In this document: positions 47,691-56,419 of the stretch, in pieces
How positions within the stretch are numbered: the first letter of the stretch is position 1
Layout: every line of letters starts with the position of its first letter
Source of the DNA: Oasisia sp. SBJ-2009
Taxonomy: Eukaryota > Annelida > Polychaeta > Sabellida > Siboglinidae
Assembly (NCBI GenBank): GCA_964017155.1
Contig: OZ024867.1
Location: forward strand, 11,108,116-11,172,115
Direction: 5' to 3'
DNA: 64,000 nucleotides
Position numbers and translations under genes: made by a program
Notes under the pieces: model-generated
The model's database searches: none
What the model was told of the DNA's origin: nothing
The model's input: the letters and a program-made list of their open reading frames with translations, nothing else

Positions 47691-50600
47691 GTGTCTGTGT
47701 GCATGTGAGTGTTTTTGAGCGAATGCGTTCGTATGTGGCTAAGTGGGTGTATGTACATAACACATTGGACATGTTTTTACTATTATTCTGGTAGGTTTAT
47801 TCTTACGGACACATATCGTCCTATCGTCTGAGATGTATTCGGAGCCTGCGCGGCAAACACAAATCCCATTCTTGCATTCGCTTTGAAAGACCCCGCAATC
47901 AGCGAAGGTCGTGCATTTAGTTTTGCCAAGTATCGTTTCTGCAATATATATTTGTATTGATATAGTATTTGATTAGCAGGTTTATTAGTCTGTTTTATTG
48001 TAGGCAAATCCCAGTTGACTGTGGCGCCAATAATGTTATGGACGTAGCAGTTCATAACAAGATTTAACAAGATTTAACAAGATTGCCACCTAGAAAATCA
48101 ACTCTAGATGGCAGGTGGACAAGGAAGCCGTTTGGCTTATCGAGAGTCCAACCTATCTATCTAAGTATACCCTGCCCATCTTAGGTATATGTCAATTTTA
48201 TTTTTAAACATATTAACACTTCTAGCACCTACACAATCAGCTGATAATTTGTTCCATTCGTTTACTATTCTTTGGGAAAATGAAAATTTTCTAATATCTA
48301 GTCTACACTGATTCTTTGCTAATGCAACTCCATGTCCTCTAGTCCTTCTCTCTTCCTTGACCGTGAAAAAAATATTTCTGTCAATATTTTCATACCCATT
48401 CAATATTTTAAAAACCTCAATCTGATCTCCTCTCAATCTTCTGGTTTCTAGTGTTGTTAGACCACATTCTTTTAGACGCATTTCATAACTAATATTCCTG
48501 AGTTTTGGTATCATTTTTGTTGCTCTCCTTTGTACTCTTTCTAGCATATCAATATCCTTCTTGCGATATGGCCTCCATGCTTGTATACAATATTCTAAAT
48601 GAGGCCTAACTATTGTTTTATAAAGCGGTATTATTAGTTCTTTTTCTTTGTATACTATATTTCGCCTAATTAATCCAAGAATTTGGTTTGCCTTCGCTGC
48701 TGCAATTCCACACTGCTCTGATACCTTCATGTCAGCACTAATGGTTAAACCTAAGTCCTTTTCCTTTACAGTAGTATTTAGTACAGTACCACCCATTGTA
48801 TATTGTGCATTTTCATTCCCATGTCCTGTGTGGAGGCACTTACACTTTCCAAAGTTAAACAGCATTTGCCATTTCTCAGACCATTCTATCAACTTATTTA
48901 GATCATCTTGTAAATGCTGTCTATCTGCATCACTTTTTATTTTCCTAAACACTTTTGTGTCGTCCGCAAACTTCAACACCTTGCTTGTTATGTCATCATC
49001 CAAATCATTGATATATATTAAGAATAAAATAGGTCCCAATACTGATCCTTGCGGTACTCCACTCAAAACAGATTTCCAATTTGAAACCTCCCCATCAACT
49101 ACTACTCTTTGTCTTCTATCAATAAGCCATTTTTCTATCCAGTTAATCATACTATTTCCTATGCCATGGGCCTTTAGTTTAAGTAGTAATCTTTGGTGTG
49201 GCACTTTGTCAAAGGCTTTTTTAAAATCTAAGTAGATTATATCTACTGGTGATCCCTCATCTACCCACTTTGTGACATCTTCCAAAAAACATAACATATT
49301 TGTTAAGCATGACCTCGCTTTTAAAAACCCATGTTGAGATGTGTTTATCAATTTATTTTTAACAAGAAAATCAACCAAGTGATCTTTAATTAGTCTTTCT
49401 AATAGTTTACAAATCACCGATGTTAAACTCACTGGTCTATAGTTCTCTGACTTGCTTCTTGATCCTTTTTTAAATAATGGTATGATGTTTGCTTCTTTCC
49501 ATTCTACCGGAACCACTCCTTCCTCTAATGCCAAATTGAACACTGTTGCAAGTGGTATGCTAATTTGTTCTACAATTTCCAGTAGTAATTTGGGAGGAAT
49601 CCCATCCACTCCTGGTGATTTATTATCCTTCATATCTCTTATTTTCATAGCTACCATTTTTGGGGTTACAGTTAGTTGTCCTAAATAGTCACACTCTCTC
49701 CCTTCGAACTTAGTCTCTAGTACTGGTAATGTACTAATATCTTCCCTGGTAAACACCGAAGTAAAGTATTCATTTAGGTTTTCTGCCATTAAGAATCCCT
49801 CCGTTATTATGTTTCCATCACTACCTTCTAGTGGCCCGACCTTATCTTGAACTTTCTGTTTACTTCGAACATACGCATAAAAACTCTTGCTGTCATGTTT
49901 TATGTTGAAAGCTATTTTTTGTTCATAGCTTCTCTTCGAATTTCTAATTTCAGCTGTAGCTTGATTAAGTGCTTCTTTATAAATGGCATAGTCTTCGTCA
50001 CTTCCAGTATGTCTATATGTCTTCCACATCATTTGCTTGTACTTGATTTTTCTAATGGCTTCCTTCGATAAGTGTTTCTTCTTTGACCTTTTCCCTTGTT
50101 TTTTCAAGGGGACAAATTTGTCAACTACGCAGTCAATTTCCCTCTTTAAGATATTCCAGCATTCTGTTGCTGTCTTATTCTTCAGTGTGTTATTCCAGTC
50201 TATCTTCGCTAAATATTCTCTCATGTCCTTATATCTTCCTTTGTGAAAATTTTTCCTGTACCGTATTTTTCTGTTCCGTTCTCCTTTTACTTTGATGATA
50301 AAATGTATCTGGTTATGATCACTACATCCCAGTGGCTCACATATATTGACATTATCAACAAATTCCTTCTGTGAGCTCAAAACTATGTCCAACACGTTCT
50401 TGTCCCTGGTTGGTTCTAACACATGTTGAAAAAGGAAACTATCTTGTACTAAATTTAAAAACTCTTGATCCTCTCTCCCAGGACTCTGTAGAGATGTCCA
50501 CTTTATATGCCCATGGTTAAAATCCCCCATAATAATACAGTCCCGTTGACTCACTTCTTTTATAGCGTTGTGCATTTTTTCATTCTCTTCTATGCTTATG

Positions 50601-53600
50601 TTTGGACTACGATAAACTAACCCAACAGTTAATGTTGAGTTTCCTGTAACTATGTTACACCAGACAGCTTCACATTCTGCTTCTTTTTCTAATTTTATTT
50701 CGTAAGCCTGGATGGATTCTTTAATATATAAAATAACTCCGCCTCCCCTTCTTCCTAATCTATCTTTCCTAAACATTACATATCCTGTCATTCCTAATTC
50801 GGCATCTGATATATCGGGGGTGGTCCAAGATTCAGTTATACCTATTATGTGAGGGTCAATATCTTCTACCATAATGTTTAGTTCATTTCTTTTGTTTACT
50901 ATGCTCCTTGCATTTAAACAAACACATTTATAACCAAATTTCGTAGGGCTTTCCAGGCTGTTTTTTGCTGATTTCTTTTTGCTGTCTTTAGCTATGCCTC
51001 TAGTATTTGGCTTCTCTGTGTATCCCCCCTGCGAAACTAGTTTAAAAAATTGCAACCTGTTCCTCTGTCCATAGATTGAAGCAGGTTCTCGGAGAACACT
51101 GCTGCGCCCTTTCCGCTTAGATGGAGGCCATCTCTCACGTACATATCTTCCTTCCCAACAAAGTATCCCCACAAATCTACAAATCCAACTCCTTCTCCTT
51201 CACACATCTGCTCCACCAGAGCATTGATTGCCATCCTCTTACAGTTTCTATAGGTTGCTCCCCTTCCTCCGATTACTGGCAAGATTCCTGAGAGAATGAT
51301 CTGTTCAACTCTTGTCTTCTTCAGTTTCCCTACCAACTGTCTGTATCTTTGCACTATTCTAGTTGTCCCCTCCCTGTCTGCATTGTTCGTCCCTACATGT
51401 ACTAATATAGATCCTCCCTGGCCATGCCCCAACACGTTCTCTACCCTATCTGTCACATGCTCAATCCGAGCGCCCGGAAGACAAACAACAACATCTTCTC
51501 CTTTGTTTAACGTCTTGTCCGTCTTTCGCAAAATTGAGTCGCCCATAAAAACCCTTTCTGTTCTCAATGCACCCTCGATCACTGCTTCAGAGTAGCTCCT
51601 CCGTTTTGCATCTCCCTGGTTGCTGACTTTCCCCCCTGCCGCTTTCTCTGTTGGTCCTTTCTTTCCTGTCTCTTTTCTTCCTGACATCTTCCTTGTTATT
51701 GACTTCCGTTTGGTCACATCTACTCTCAGTTCCTTTCTTCCCTTCGTCTTTCCTCCTGTCGCATCTACTTCTATCATCTCCTGTCCCCTTGTCCCTCCCT
51801 CCTTCTCTACTGTCACTTTCTCCACTGTCTCCTTCATGCATGGCATGTTTTCTGTTGTTCTTTCTCCATTTGTTTTCCTTGCTATCATCCTCCCTCCTCT
51901 CTCCATCCCCTTCACAAGATCCGTTAGCTTAGCTAGCTCTGCCGTCAGACAGTCCACTTTCCAACACCCTAAACATTGGAAAGTAAACCCTTCCTCCGTT
52001 GTCTCTGACCAAGACTTTCCGCACCCCGATAAGGCAAAATCCACCAAGCTGTGGCAGTGATCACACAGCAAGTGCCTCCTTGCCTTCACTTGCCGCTTGG
52101 AAGGTGCCATAATACGATTGATCAAATCAACTTAGTTTATACCAACTTAGTCTTTAGAAAGACTGTTTGTTTATTGTGTACAGCAACTGCAGCACACTAC
52201 GTGTTATAAACAACTTACTACCTATGCTACCATGAACAATAATTTTATTCTGTACTGGTTCCGTTCCCTAGCGGATACTTTGGACACTACCTATATAAAC
52301 AGACTAGGGCTTCCTGCTAAAACACTTGCTTATTTTTAATAACAATGGCGCCGAATCAAAGAATTATCCTATGTATGCAGCTGTTTTGCTTACCACTTTA
52401 TCTGTTATATATCATATCAATTTATCAGATTTGCTAAATTTTGTTTACAATCTTGTTGAAAGCTAGATTACCCTATTTCACCCACTATAAATAATAGTCT
52501 GCACAAACTAAGGATTCCTACTAAAAAGCTTGTTTATTTTTAATAACAATGATACCTATTCAGAGTGTTACCTTACACATATAGTTGTTACGCTTATTGC
52601 TTTGTCTCTTATATACGATATCAAATAAACAGATTTTGCTCAGTCTTGTTTACAATTTGTCGAAGGCTAGATTACCCTATTATCACCCACGTATACTAAT
52701 TTGTTCAAAAATACTGTTTACTAACTAAATTTAACCAAAACTGCCACTCAATATATGTCTAGTACACCCTTATGAATAACCTTAGCACAAAAATAATACT
52801 TATCAATCAATACTTCCGCTTGTTTTTCAACTTTTATACACCACCAAATTCAAACATCTGCATCCACCAAGTTTCCCGCCGTGATGATAAGAAGGTAACT
52901 AACTTGCGTGTTCTTTCAAACTGCTTTAATGGGTACGGTACATATGTTTCAGCCGCTGGTGTGCATTCGTGTACGAATCAACAATAGCGATGGTTTAAAC
53001 AAAACATGCTTACACATAACAAAAACAAACTATTACTGACAGGTAACATGATTTATGCAATAACAAGAACATTTCCACAGGTTCCTGAACGTATAGAACA
53101 TCTTCAATCATAGTCATAGAGGTGCGACTAATATTCACACGTCTATAACTGTTACATATTACGTTAAGCAAGTTTACATATAAATTTCCCATGGTAATAA
53201 ATAAACACCATTTCAAAAATGTTGTGTCGCCGTCAGAATTGTGAAATTGGCGGCTCTGTAAAGACATGTGTCTGTCGTTGCGTTACGACGCTGGCTATTT
53301 CAATATCGGTTTGGTCATAACAAAGAACAACATCACATATGGTATATAAACGATTGCCACAAATACGCTAATGAATTCCAGATGGTGACTTACTTGGGAT
53401 GCAAATGTTTTTGTCGAGTAGAATGTAATTTTCCGCGCAATGACACACAGAACGCCCGCACTCTTTAAAATGCCAGCACGCACTATTATCATAGTTGCAG
53501 TCGGACGAGTGTTTACACGTATCCAAGTACCCAACTGTAATATAAGTGATGGGTTACATCTACACCGATTCAATCACAACATGTACTACTAGTTACGACG

Positions 53601-53787
53601 TACTACATCAGTCTTGTTAAAGAGAGTGTACCGTCAGTTTTAATTTTGATTTCGTATTTTGCAGTTATGTTGATTCCATATCACTATCACCCCCGCCGCT
53701 ATCCACTAAGCAAGAAGAATAAATATACGTACATCCGGCATAGCTGCCTTCTACAAGTAGCGTTACCACCAGTGCGACAAAATGCAT
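33257..53787 (-). CDS. Gene 2: complete modular cysteine-rich protein with signal peptide and GPI-like tail
   Basis: Exons in transcription order: signal peptide 53787-53733, module A 53534-53394, module B 47938-47807, module C 43094-42942, module D 42340-42227, linker 40443-40414, two linkers with damaged acceptors (35303-35286 and 34660-34625), terminal exon 33339-33257. All junctions are phase 1. The product would be about 235 residues without the two doubtful linkers. It has a TATA box, a signal peptide, one A-B-C-D block, a short linker and a hydrophobic C-terminus. Introns have been enlarged by two CR1 insertions (one between A and B, one in the linker region) and by DNA elements between C and B. 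Likely secreted and held at the outer membrane face; ligand and role unknown. Confidence 0.78.
33792..34520 (+). pseudogene. Decayed LINE reverse transcriptase in gene 2 intron
   Basis: Two frames: 33792-34196 ([31 protein letters not shown]) and 34132-34431 ([26 protein letters not shown]), then [12 protein letters not shown] at about 34480-34515. Antisense to gene 2. A homologous fragment sits at the same place in gene 3. Confidence 0.7.
34625..34660 (-). pseudogene. Gene 2 linker micro-exon with damaged acceptor (36 nt)
   Basis: 36 nt with good donor gtaagt. The acceptor reads ttttttcat, whereas the gene 3 copy (61455-61490) has cttctttcag. The body is conserved (Gly/Arg-rich). Probably skipped in mature mRNA without a frameshift. 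Confidence 0.5.
34680..34990 (-). repeat. LINE-tail-like repeat shared by genes 2 and 3 (gene 2 copy)
   Basis: Minus strand reads GGCGCTACATAAATACGTTATTGTTGTTGTTAC, a common LINE 3' end. Homologous to 61950-62240 in gene 3. Confidence 0.4.
35286..35303 (-). pseudogene. Gene 2 linker micro-exon with damaged acceptor
   Basis: 18 nt (GKAQAQ codons) followed by donor gtaagt. It is preceded by tctttctg where gene 3 (62517-62528) has tctttcag, so the AG is lost. Being phase 1-1, its omission leaves the frame intact. Confidence 0.45.
35626..38637 (-). pseudogene. CR1 copy A ORF2 with premature stop
   Basis: 1003 codons plus stop, as in copy B. AAA (Lys651) is TAA at 36685-36687, inside catalytic motif A (YLDF-stop-KAFD). 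The stop is a substitution (T for A on the minus strand), not a frameshift: the frame continues to the normal end at 35626. The truncated product would hold the endonuclease but lose most of the reverse transcriptase. About nine other residue differences from copy B. Confidence 0.9.
38502..39572 (-). CDS. CR1 copy A ORF1: zinc finger plus SGNH esterase
   Basis: 356 aa. The N-terminus has a PHD-like Cys cluster (C21, C24, C35, C51, C54, C59), then a Leu-rich and a highly charged Lys/Glu/Arg region. The C-terminal half is an SGNH/GDSL hydrolase: GDSIL near residue 189, GTNN near 239 and DGLHLS near 326 give the catalytic Ser, Asn and Asp/His. CR1 ORF1 proteins with PHD and esterase domains are an established type. 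Copy A lacks six residues present in copy B. ORF1 overlaps ORF2 by 136 nt in another frame. Confidence 0.85.
   Translation of the reverse strand: MINRIMAPSKRQVKARRHLLCDHCHSLVDFALSGCGKSWSETTEEGFTFQCLGCWKVDCLTAELAKLTDLVKGMERGGRMIARKTNGERTTENMPCMKETVEKVTVEKEGGTRGQEMIEVDATGGKTKGRKELRVDMTKRKMSGRKETGKKGTEKAAGGKVSNQGDAKRRSYSEAVIEGALRTERVFMGDSILRKTDKTLNKGEDVVVCLPGARIEHVTDRVENVLGHGQGGSILVHVGTNNADREGTTRIVQRYRQLVGKLKKTRVEQIIISGILPVIGGRGATYRNCKRMAINALVEQMCEGEGVGFVDLWGYFVGKEDMYVRDGLHLSGKGAAVFSENLLQSMDRGTGCNFLN
40414..40443 (-). CDS. Gene 2 linker micro-exon ([11 protein letters not shown])
   Basis: 30 nt between acceptor tctttttcag and donor gtaagtta, phase 1-1. Homologous to gene 1 7813-7842 and gene 3 62828-62851 (conserved EPT). 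It ends 87 bp from the 5' end of CR1 copy A. Confidence 0.65.
42227..42340 (-). CDS. Gene 2 exon, module D (5-Cys)
   Basis: Acceptor gctttttag, donor gtacta; 114 nt, 38 codons, phase 1-1. Spacing C-x6-C-x5-C-x2-C-x9-C; LCPNNHIC replaces the usual LCGNxLxC. Introns on both sides match those around gene 3 exon 63820-63933. Confidence 0.8.
42478..42547. repeat. (CA)n microsatellite in gene 2 C-D intron
   Basis: Pure (CA)35. On the gene strand it is (GT)n, at the same place as the (GT)n tracts between modules C and D of gene 1. Confidence 0.95.
42942..43094 (-). CDS. Gene 2 exon, module C (6-Cys)
   Basis: Acceptor tctttccag, donor gtaagttt; 153 nt, 51 codons, phase 1-1. Spacing C-x5-C-x5-C-x4-C-x-C-x20-C with [11 protein letters not shown]. 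An (AT)n tract lies about 20 bp upstream of the acceptor, as at gene 1 module C copy 2. Confidence 0.8.
43119..43400. repeat. (AT)n block with periodic CAGTG
   Basis: (TA)n interrupted at intervals by ACAGTGTAT units (near 43187, 43221, 43240, 43272, 43300 and 43347). Starts about 25 bp upstream of the gene 2 module C acceptor. Confidence 0.9.
43402..44494. other. AT-rich gene 2 intron
   Basis: No coding or repeat structure recognised between the AT block and the element at 44503. Confidence 0.4.
44503..46680. mobile_element. DNA transposon-like element with 8-bp target duplication
   Basis: ATTATTAA occurs directly before (44495-44502) and directly after (46681-46688). Inverted ends of about 90 bp match imperfectly, with shared blocks CGTAGCCGAGCATCGGAACC and AGGTCCGAGCA. 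An 8-bp duplication fits hAT, P or Merlin. No transposase frame is convincing. Interior is AT-rich with a repeated unit (45327 and 45470; 45599 and 45831). Confidence 0.7.
46689..47400. mobile_element. TTAA-flanked MITE
   Basis: TTAA at 46685-46688 and 47401-47404 encloses 16-bp perfect inverted ends AGTTGCATTCTGACAT. About 712 bp, no coding capacity. TTAA targets are used by piggyBac and Kolobok elements. The left TTAA is part of the target duplication of the 44503-46680 element. Confidence 0.75.
47631..47690. repeat. (GT)n microsatellite
   Basis: (GT)n downstream of gene 2 module B, preceded by (CTGT)n at 47526-47560. Confidence 0.95.
47807..47938 (-). CDS. Gene 2 exon, module B (6-Cys)
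   Basis: Acceptor atatattgcag, donor gtaagaat; 132 nt, 44 codons, phase 1-1. Spacing C-x5-C-x6-C-x4-C-x-C-x13-C with ADC, NGICVC and GSEYIS. Closest in pattern to gene 1 exon 3919-4050. Confidence 0.82.
48161..51172 (-). CDS. CR1 copy B ORF2: AP endonuclease and reverse transcriptase, intact
   Basis: 1003 aa. Endonuclease residues are visible: N87 (NARS), E114 (ITESW), D217/N219 (GDFNH), D262 (LDIV) and S284-D-H-N. Reverse transcriptase: NYRPVSLTS, motif [10 protein letters not shown] (D649), [10 protein letters not shown] (705 onward) and FADD (735-738). The thumb region and a conserved WNKL C-terminal domain follow. All catalytic residues are present, so the protein could be active. The first 45 codons overlap ORF1; the real start may be internal or reached by reinitiation. 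Confidence 0.92.
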   Translation of the reverse strand: MGILCWEGRYVRERWPPSKRKGRSSVLREPASIYGQRNRLQFFKLVSQGGYTEKPNTRGIAKDSKKKSAKNSLESPTKFGYKCVCLNARSIVNKRNELNIMVEDIDPHIIGITESWTTPDISDAELGMTGYVMFRKDRLGRRGGGVILYIKESIQAYEIKLEKEAECEAVWCNIVTGNSTLTVGLVYRSPNISIEENEKMHNAIKEVSQRDCIIMGDFNHGHIKWTSLQSPGREDQEFLNLVQDSFLFQHVLEPTRDKNVLDIVLSSQKEFVDNVNICEPLGCSDHNQIHFIIKVKGERNRKIRYRKNFHKGRYKDMREYLAKIDWNNTLKNKTATECWNILKREIDCVVDKFVPLKKQGKRSKKKHLSKEAIRKIKYKQMMWKTYRHTGSDEDYAIYKEALNQATAEIRNSKRSYEQKIAFNIKHDSKSFYAYVRSKQKVQDKVGPLEGSDGNIITEGFLMAENLNEYFTSVFTREDISTLPVLETKFEGRECDYLGQLTVTPKMVAMKIRDMKDNKSPGVDGIPPKLLLEIVEQISIPLATVFNLALEEGVVPVEWKEANIIPLFKKGSRSKSENYRPVSLTSVICKLLERLIKDHLVDFLVKNKLINTSQHGFLKARSCLTNMLCFLEDVTKWVDEGSPVDIIYLDFKKAFDKVPHQRLLLKLKAHGIGNSMINWIEKWLIDRRQRVVVDGEVSNWKSVLSGVPQGSVLGPILFLIYINDLDDDITSKVLKFADDTKVFRKIKSDADRQHLQDDLNKLIEWSEKWQMLFNFGKCKCLHTGHGNENAQYTMGGTVLNTTVKEKDLGLTISADMKVSEQCGIAAAKANQILGLIRRNIVYKEKELIIPLYKTIVRPHLEYCIQAWRPYRKKDIDMLERVQRRATKMIPKLRNISYEMRLKECGLTTLETRRLRGDQIEVFKILNGYENIDRNIFFTVKEERRTRGHGVALAKNQCRLDIRKFSFSQRIVNEWNKLSADCVGARSVNMFKNKIDIYLRWAGYT
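51037..52125 (-). CDS. CR1 copy B ORF1: zinc finger plus SGNH esterase
   Basis: 362 aa. PHD-like Cys cluster at residues 21-59, charged linker, then esterase with GDS near 195-197, GTNN near 245-248, and Asp332/His335 in DGLHLS. The catalytic set of an SGNH hydrolase is complete. The family protein is thought to bind RNA or lipid and to be needed for retrotransposition. Six residues longer than copy A (SITRK-like five-residue and one-residue indels). Confidence 0.88.
   Translation of the reverse strand: MINRIMAPSKRQVKARRHLLCDHCHSLVDFALSGCGKSWSETTEEGFTFQCLGCWKVDCLTAELAKLTDLVKGMERGGRMIARKTNGERTTENMPCMKETVEKVTVEKEGGTRGQEMIEVDATGGKTKGRKELRVDVTKRKSITRKMSGRKETGKKGPTEKAAGGKVSNQGDAKRRSYSEAVIEGALRTERVFMGDSILRKTDKTLNKGEDVVVCLPGARIEHVTDRVENVLGHGQGGSILVHVGTNNADREGTTRIVQRYRQLVGKLKKTRVEQIILSGILPVIGGRGATYRNCKRMAINALVEQMCEGEGVGFVDLWGYFVGKEDMYVRDGLHLSGKGAAVFSENLLQSMDRGTGCNFLN
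53394..53534 (-). CDS. Gene 2 exon, module A (7-Cys)
   Basis: Acceptor cttatattacag, donor gtaagtca; 141 nt, 47 codons, phase 1-1. Spacing C-x5-C-x6-C-x5-C-x4-C-x-C-x11-C, with SSDC, CWHFKEC and CxCAENY, equals both gene 1 A modules. Confidence 0.82.
53733..53787 (-). CDS. Gene 2 signal-peptide exon
   Basis: ATG is at 53787-53785; the exon codes [18 protein letters not shown] plus one base and ends at donor gtacgt (53732 downwards). Short n-region, Val/Leu-rich h-region, and an A-x-A-like G-S-Y-A site form a classical signal peptide. It lies 198 nt upstream of module A and exits in phase 1, as the family requires. Confidence 0.72.
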
Positions 53788-53808
53788 CGTCTGCAAATTA
53801 GTGAAAAT

Positions 53809-53833
53809 ATCGCATTCAACATTTTAATGCGAT
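53809..53833 (-). promoter_or_regulatory. Hairpin near the gene 2 start
   Basis: Perfect 8-bp inverted repeat ATCGCATT...AATGCGAT with a 9-nt loop, about 20 nt upstream of the ATG and just downstream of the TATA box. It may fall in the 5' leader or at the transcription start; function unproven. Confidence 0.3.
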
Positions 53834-53845
53834 GTGGCCATAGGG

Positions 53846-53853
53846 TTTATATA
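53846..53853 (-). promoter_or_regulatory. TATA box, gene 2
   Basis: The minus strand reads GTATATAAACCC here, a TATATAAA core 59-66 nt upstream of the gene 2 ATG. Transcription would start near 53820 and give a leader of about 35 nt. Confidence 0.5.
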
Positions 53854-54009
53854 CAGTATCAAATAATTGGGGAAACCATGTATTGAGCTAGTGTGCCCAT
53901 TGTGACTTTTTTAATTTAATTACTAAAATATATAATAATACCGTGGCGATTGAACATTATGTAGACCTATAGTAATAGCATTTCAGTGGCACAACATTTG
54001 CTTTATTTC

Positions 54010-54013
54010 ATAT

Positions 54014-54052
<39 letters not shown>

Positions 54053-54089
54053 CATATTATTATATATATACATATTATATACAATATAT

Positions 54090-54140
<51 letters not shown>
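54010..54140. repeat. (AT)n microsatellite
   Basis: Long AT tract with ACATATTAT interruptions. Confidence 0.9.
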
Positions 54141-54152
<12 letters not shown>

Positions 54153-54191
54153 TCACGGTGGGCTATTGGATATTCAATAAGGTTGCCATTG

Positions 54192-54223
54192 TAAATATGT
54201 ATACATAATTATAAATATGTTTG

Positions 54224-54271
<48 letters not shown>

Positions 54272-54363
54272 GACAACCATTACAATTACTATTATAAATA
54301 TTAATATATATATATATATATTTATATTATTCAAACATATTTATAATTATGTATACATATTTA
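54192..54363. repeat. 41-bp perfect inverted repeat around an AT spacer
   Basis: 54192-54232 and 54323-54363 are exact complements (starting TAAATATGTATACATAATTA). The 90-bp spacer is mostly (AT)n. The right arm directly joins the LINE fragment at 54364. Could be a foldback or an AT-hairpin cloning or assembly artefact. Confidence 0.6.
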
Positions 54364-55188
54364 TGGACGCCGCTCATTCTCTCGTGCAGGACCAACTCTT
54401 TGGAACGCATTACCTGAGGACTTGCGTTCTACAGTGTGCATGAACAAGTTTAAAACACACCTTAAGACTTATTATTTCAAGATTGCTTTTTAATGTCTAG
54501 TTTTTCTACACCTTTCATCCTTTTATATTTTTATTTATTAACTTATTTACTCTTAATTAGCTCAACCAGCATGTCATTTTAATTATTTATTAATTAATAG
54601 TTTACAAATTAACATATATTTGAGTTTTTGTTTTTTATAATTACAATTGACACAACTATTATATTGCTGTAGTCATTTGTTAATAATTAAGTACTATGTA
54701 TATTATTATATATTTATTTATTCTGCTACTTTATTTATTACTTATTTACTCTTAATTAGCTCAACCAGCATGTCATTTTAATTACTTATTAATTAATAGT
54801 TTACAAATTAACATATATTTGAGTTATTAATAATTACAATTGACACAACTATTACATTGCTGTAGTCATTTGTTAAAAATTAAGTACTATGTATATTATT
54901 ATATATTTATTTATTCTGCTACTTTATACACACATATATATGTATGCATATTTTTCTTGACTACATTGACATATGATATAGACTACAACAATGCCATCTC
55001 TGTTTAATTTTAGTTTCTCTTGTAGTTCTCTACAACACTGATTTAGACAAACGTTCTCATATGTTTTACTTGTACTTTTATTTTATTTATTTCTTAGGAT
55101 GTTTTAATGTTGTAAACACTACCGAACAGAGTTTGTACTTTGGATTTTAGTGTCTAAATAAAGTGTATTATTATTATTATTATTATAT
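54364..55188 (+). mobile_element. 5'-truncated LINE with (ATT)n tail
   Basis: Starts with RRSFSRAGPTLWNALPEDLRS then FKTHLKTYYF and a stop at about 54492, the C-terminal end of a jockey-superfamily ORF2. A 3' UTR of about 690 nt follows, ending AATAAAGTGT(ATT)n. The UTR holds a roughly 200-bp tandem duplication (54524-54722 and 54723-54920, both with TTAATTAGCTCAACCAGCAT). Confidence 0.7.
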
Positions 55189-55278
55189 TTACTGTGTCTG
55201 TGGCAACCTTATTGAATATCCAGACTCCAGTAGCCCATCGACATCGTGCAAGAACACAAAACATGGCATCTTTCTGTT

Positions 55279-55365
55279 TCTGTTTTATTGTAGGCAAATC
55301 CCAGTTGACTGTGGCGCCAATAATGTTATGGACGTAGCAGTTCATAAGAAGGTAACTAACTTGCA
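55279..55365 (-). repeat. Short repeat; unbroken copy of the site split by CR1 copy B
   Basis: The same sequence (TAGGCAAATCCCAGTTGACT onward) flanks CR1 copy B: left part 47989-48056, right part about 52887-52905 (AGAAGGTAACTAACTTGC). On the minus strand it continues to 55188 with GGATATTCAATAAGG and an (ATA)n tail, so it is probably a retroposed tail. Confidence 0.6.
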
Positions 55366-56403
55366 GGTGGACAGGAATTCGTTAGAATATTATTCTTGTG
55401 TCCAGTCCCCAATCAGCTCCCGTCGTGCGGAGTTTCGCCATGTATCGTGACCCACTTACGGGACATATAGCACTCCCAACTAACTGGGTAAAATGCTAGT
55501 CCAGTAAGACTAGCATAACTAGATAACAGTTGTAGCTTCCGATTGTTGATTACTAGCAATATCAGCTCGTCAGGTCATTAATATCTTGCGTTATATCTTT
55601 CTAAGTTTCTTATCTTAAATGTCATAGACATGTTGAATTTACCACACACTAATAAACATGTCATATAGCATTTTACCTAGCTCAGATAGTATAAACGATT
55701 TTAGGTCGTATGTGTCTTACTGGATATGCTGTACATTGTGGTTTATCAATAATCATAGCACAACTCCCCAAGTAGTATGATGTACTTTTCCTCCAAAACA
55801 GGTTGTACTGTGGCTGTGCGAAAGTTTTCATTCTTCATCACTTGTCAAGAGCGCAAGATACAAGTACTATCCGCCGATGCCATGCCCATAAGCATGGATA
55901 CCATCATAATAATCAATTAATATGCATTATTTCCGTGATCATTGTTCGATTATTACAACCAAAAACAAAACAAAGTCATATATCAGTGTGTTTACATGGA
56001 GAATATGGATATCCTGCCCTGCCGCCAAGTGCCCCAACCTCGAATTTGAATTACATGGCCTATTATTTAGAGTCACAAATTGTGTCAAATCCAACATACA
56101 ACCATAATAATATTTTGCCCAAATGAATACATATGTACAATACCTGTTCATTATTTGACATGGCTTTGAAGCTGCATGTATTATCATTAGTTGTTATTGT
56201 TCACCACACACACAAAAACACATCGCAAGAAACTCAGACGAGAAACGGTGAACGAAAACGAGGCACGACATACGTTGTTTTGGAAATAATCTACCGCAGA
56301 AAATATTGACAGCGTTCCTTGGCAAGCTACATAGACCGCAGGGTGAACACATACAATGTACATAGGAATGAAGTTTCGTTAACATGTAGGGACTTATATG
56401 TTA
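55366..56403. other. Spacer upstream of gene 2
   Basis: No gene recognised; a 107-codon frame at 55803-56126 has no family signature. Confidence 0.4.
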
Positions 56404-56419
56404 TATACATATATGCATA

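Larger units (their letters stand above)
48057..52880 (-). mobile_element. CR1-type LINE copy B, full length and intact
   Basis: About 4.8 kb on the minus strand, ending in three units of the 10-bp 3' repeat and sharing its 5' boundary with copy A. Apart from the 18 nt of ORF1 indels the two copies are the same length. Both ORFs are open. It sits in the intron between modules A and B of gene 2. The insertion split a short repeat whose unbroken copy lies at 55279-55365. ATAA flanks both sides, with six extra bases (GTGATG) before the right copy. Confidence 0.92.
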
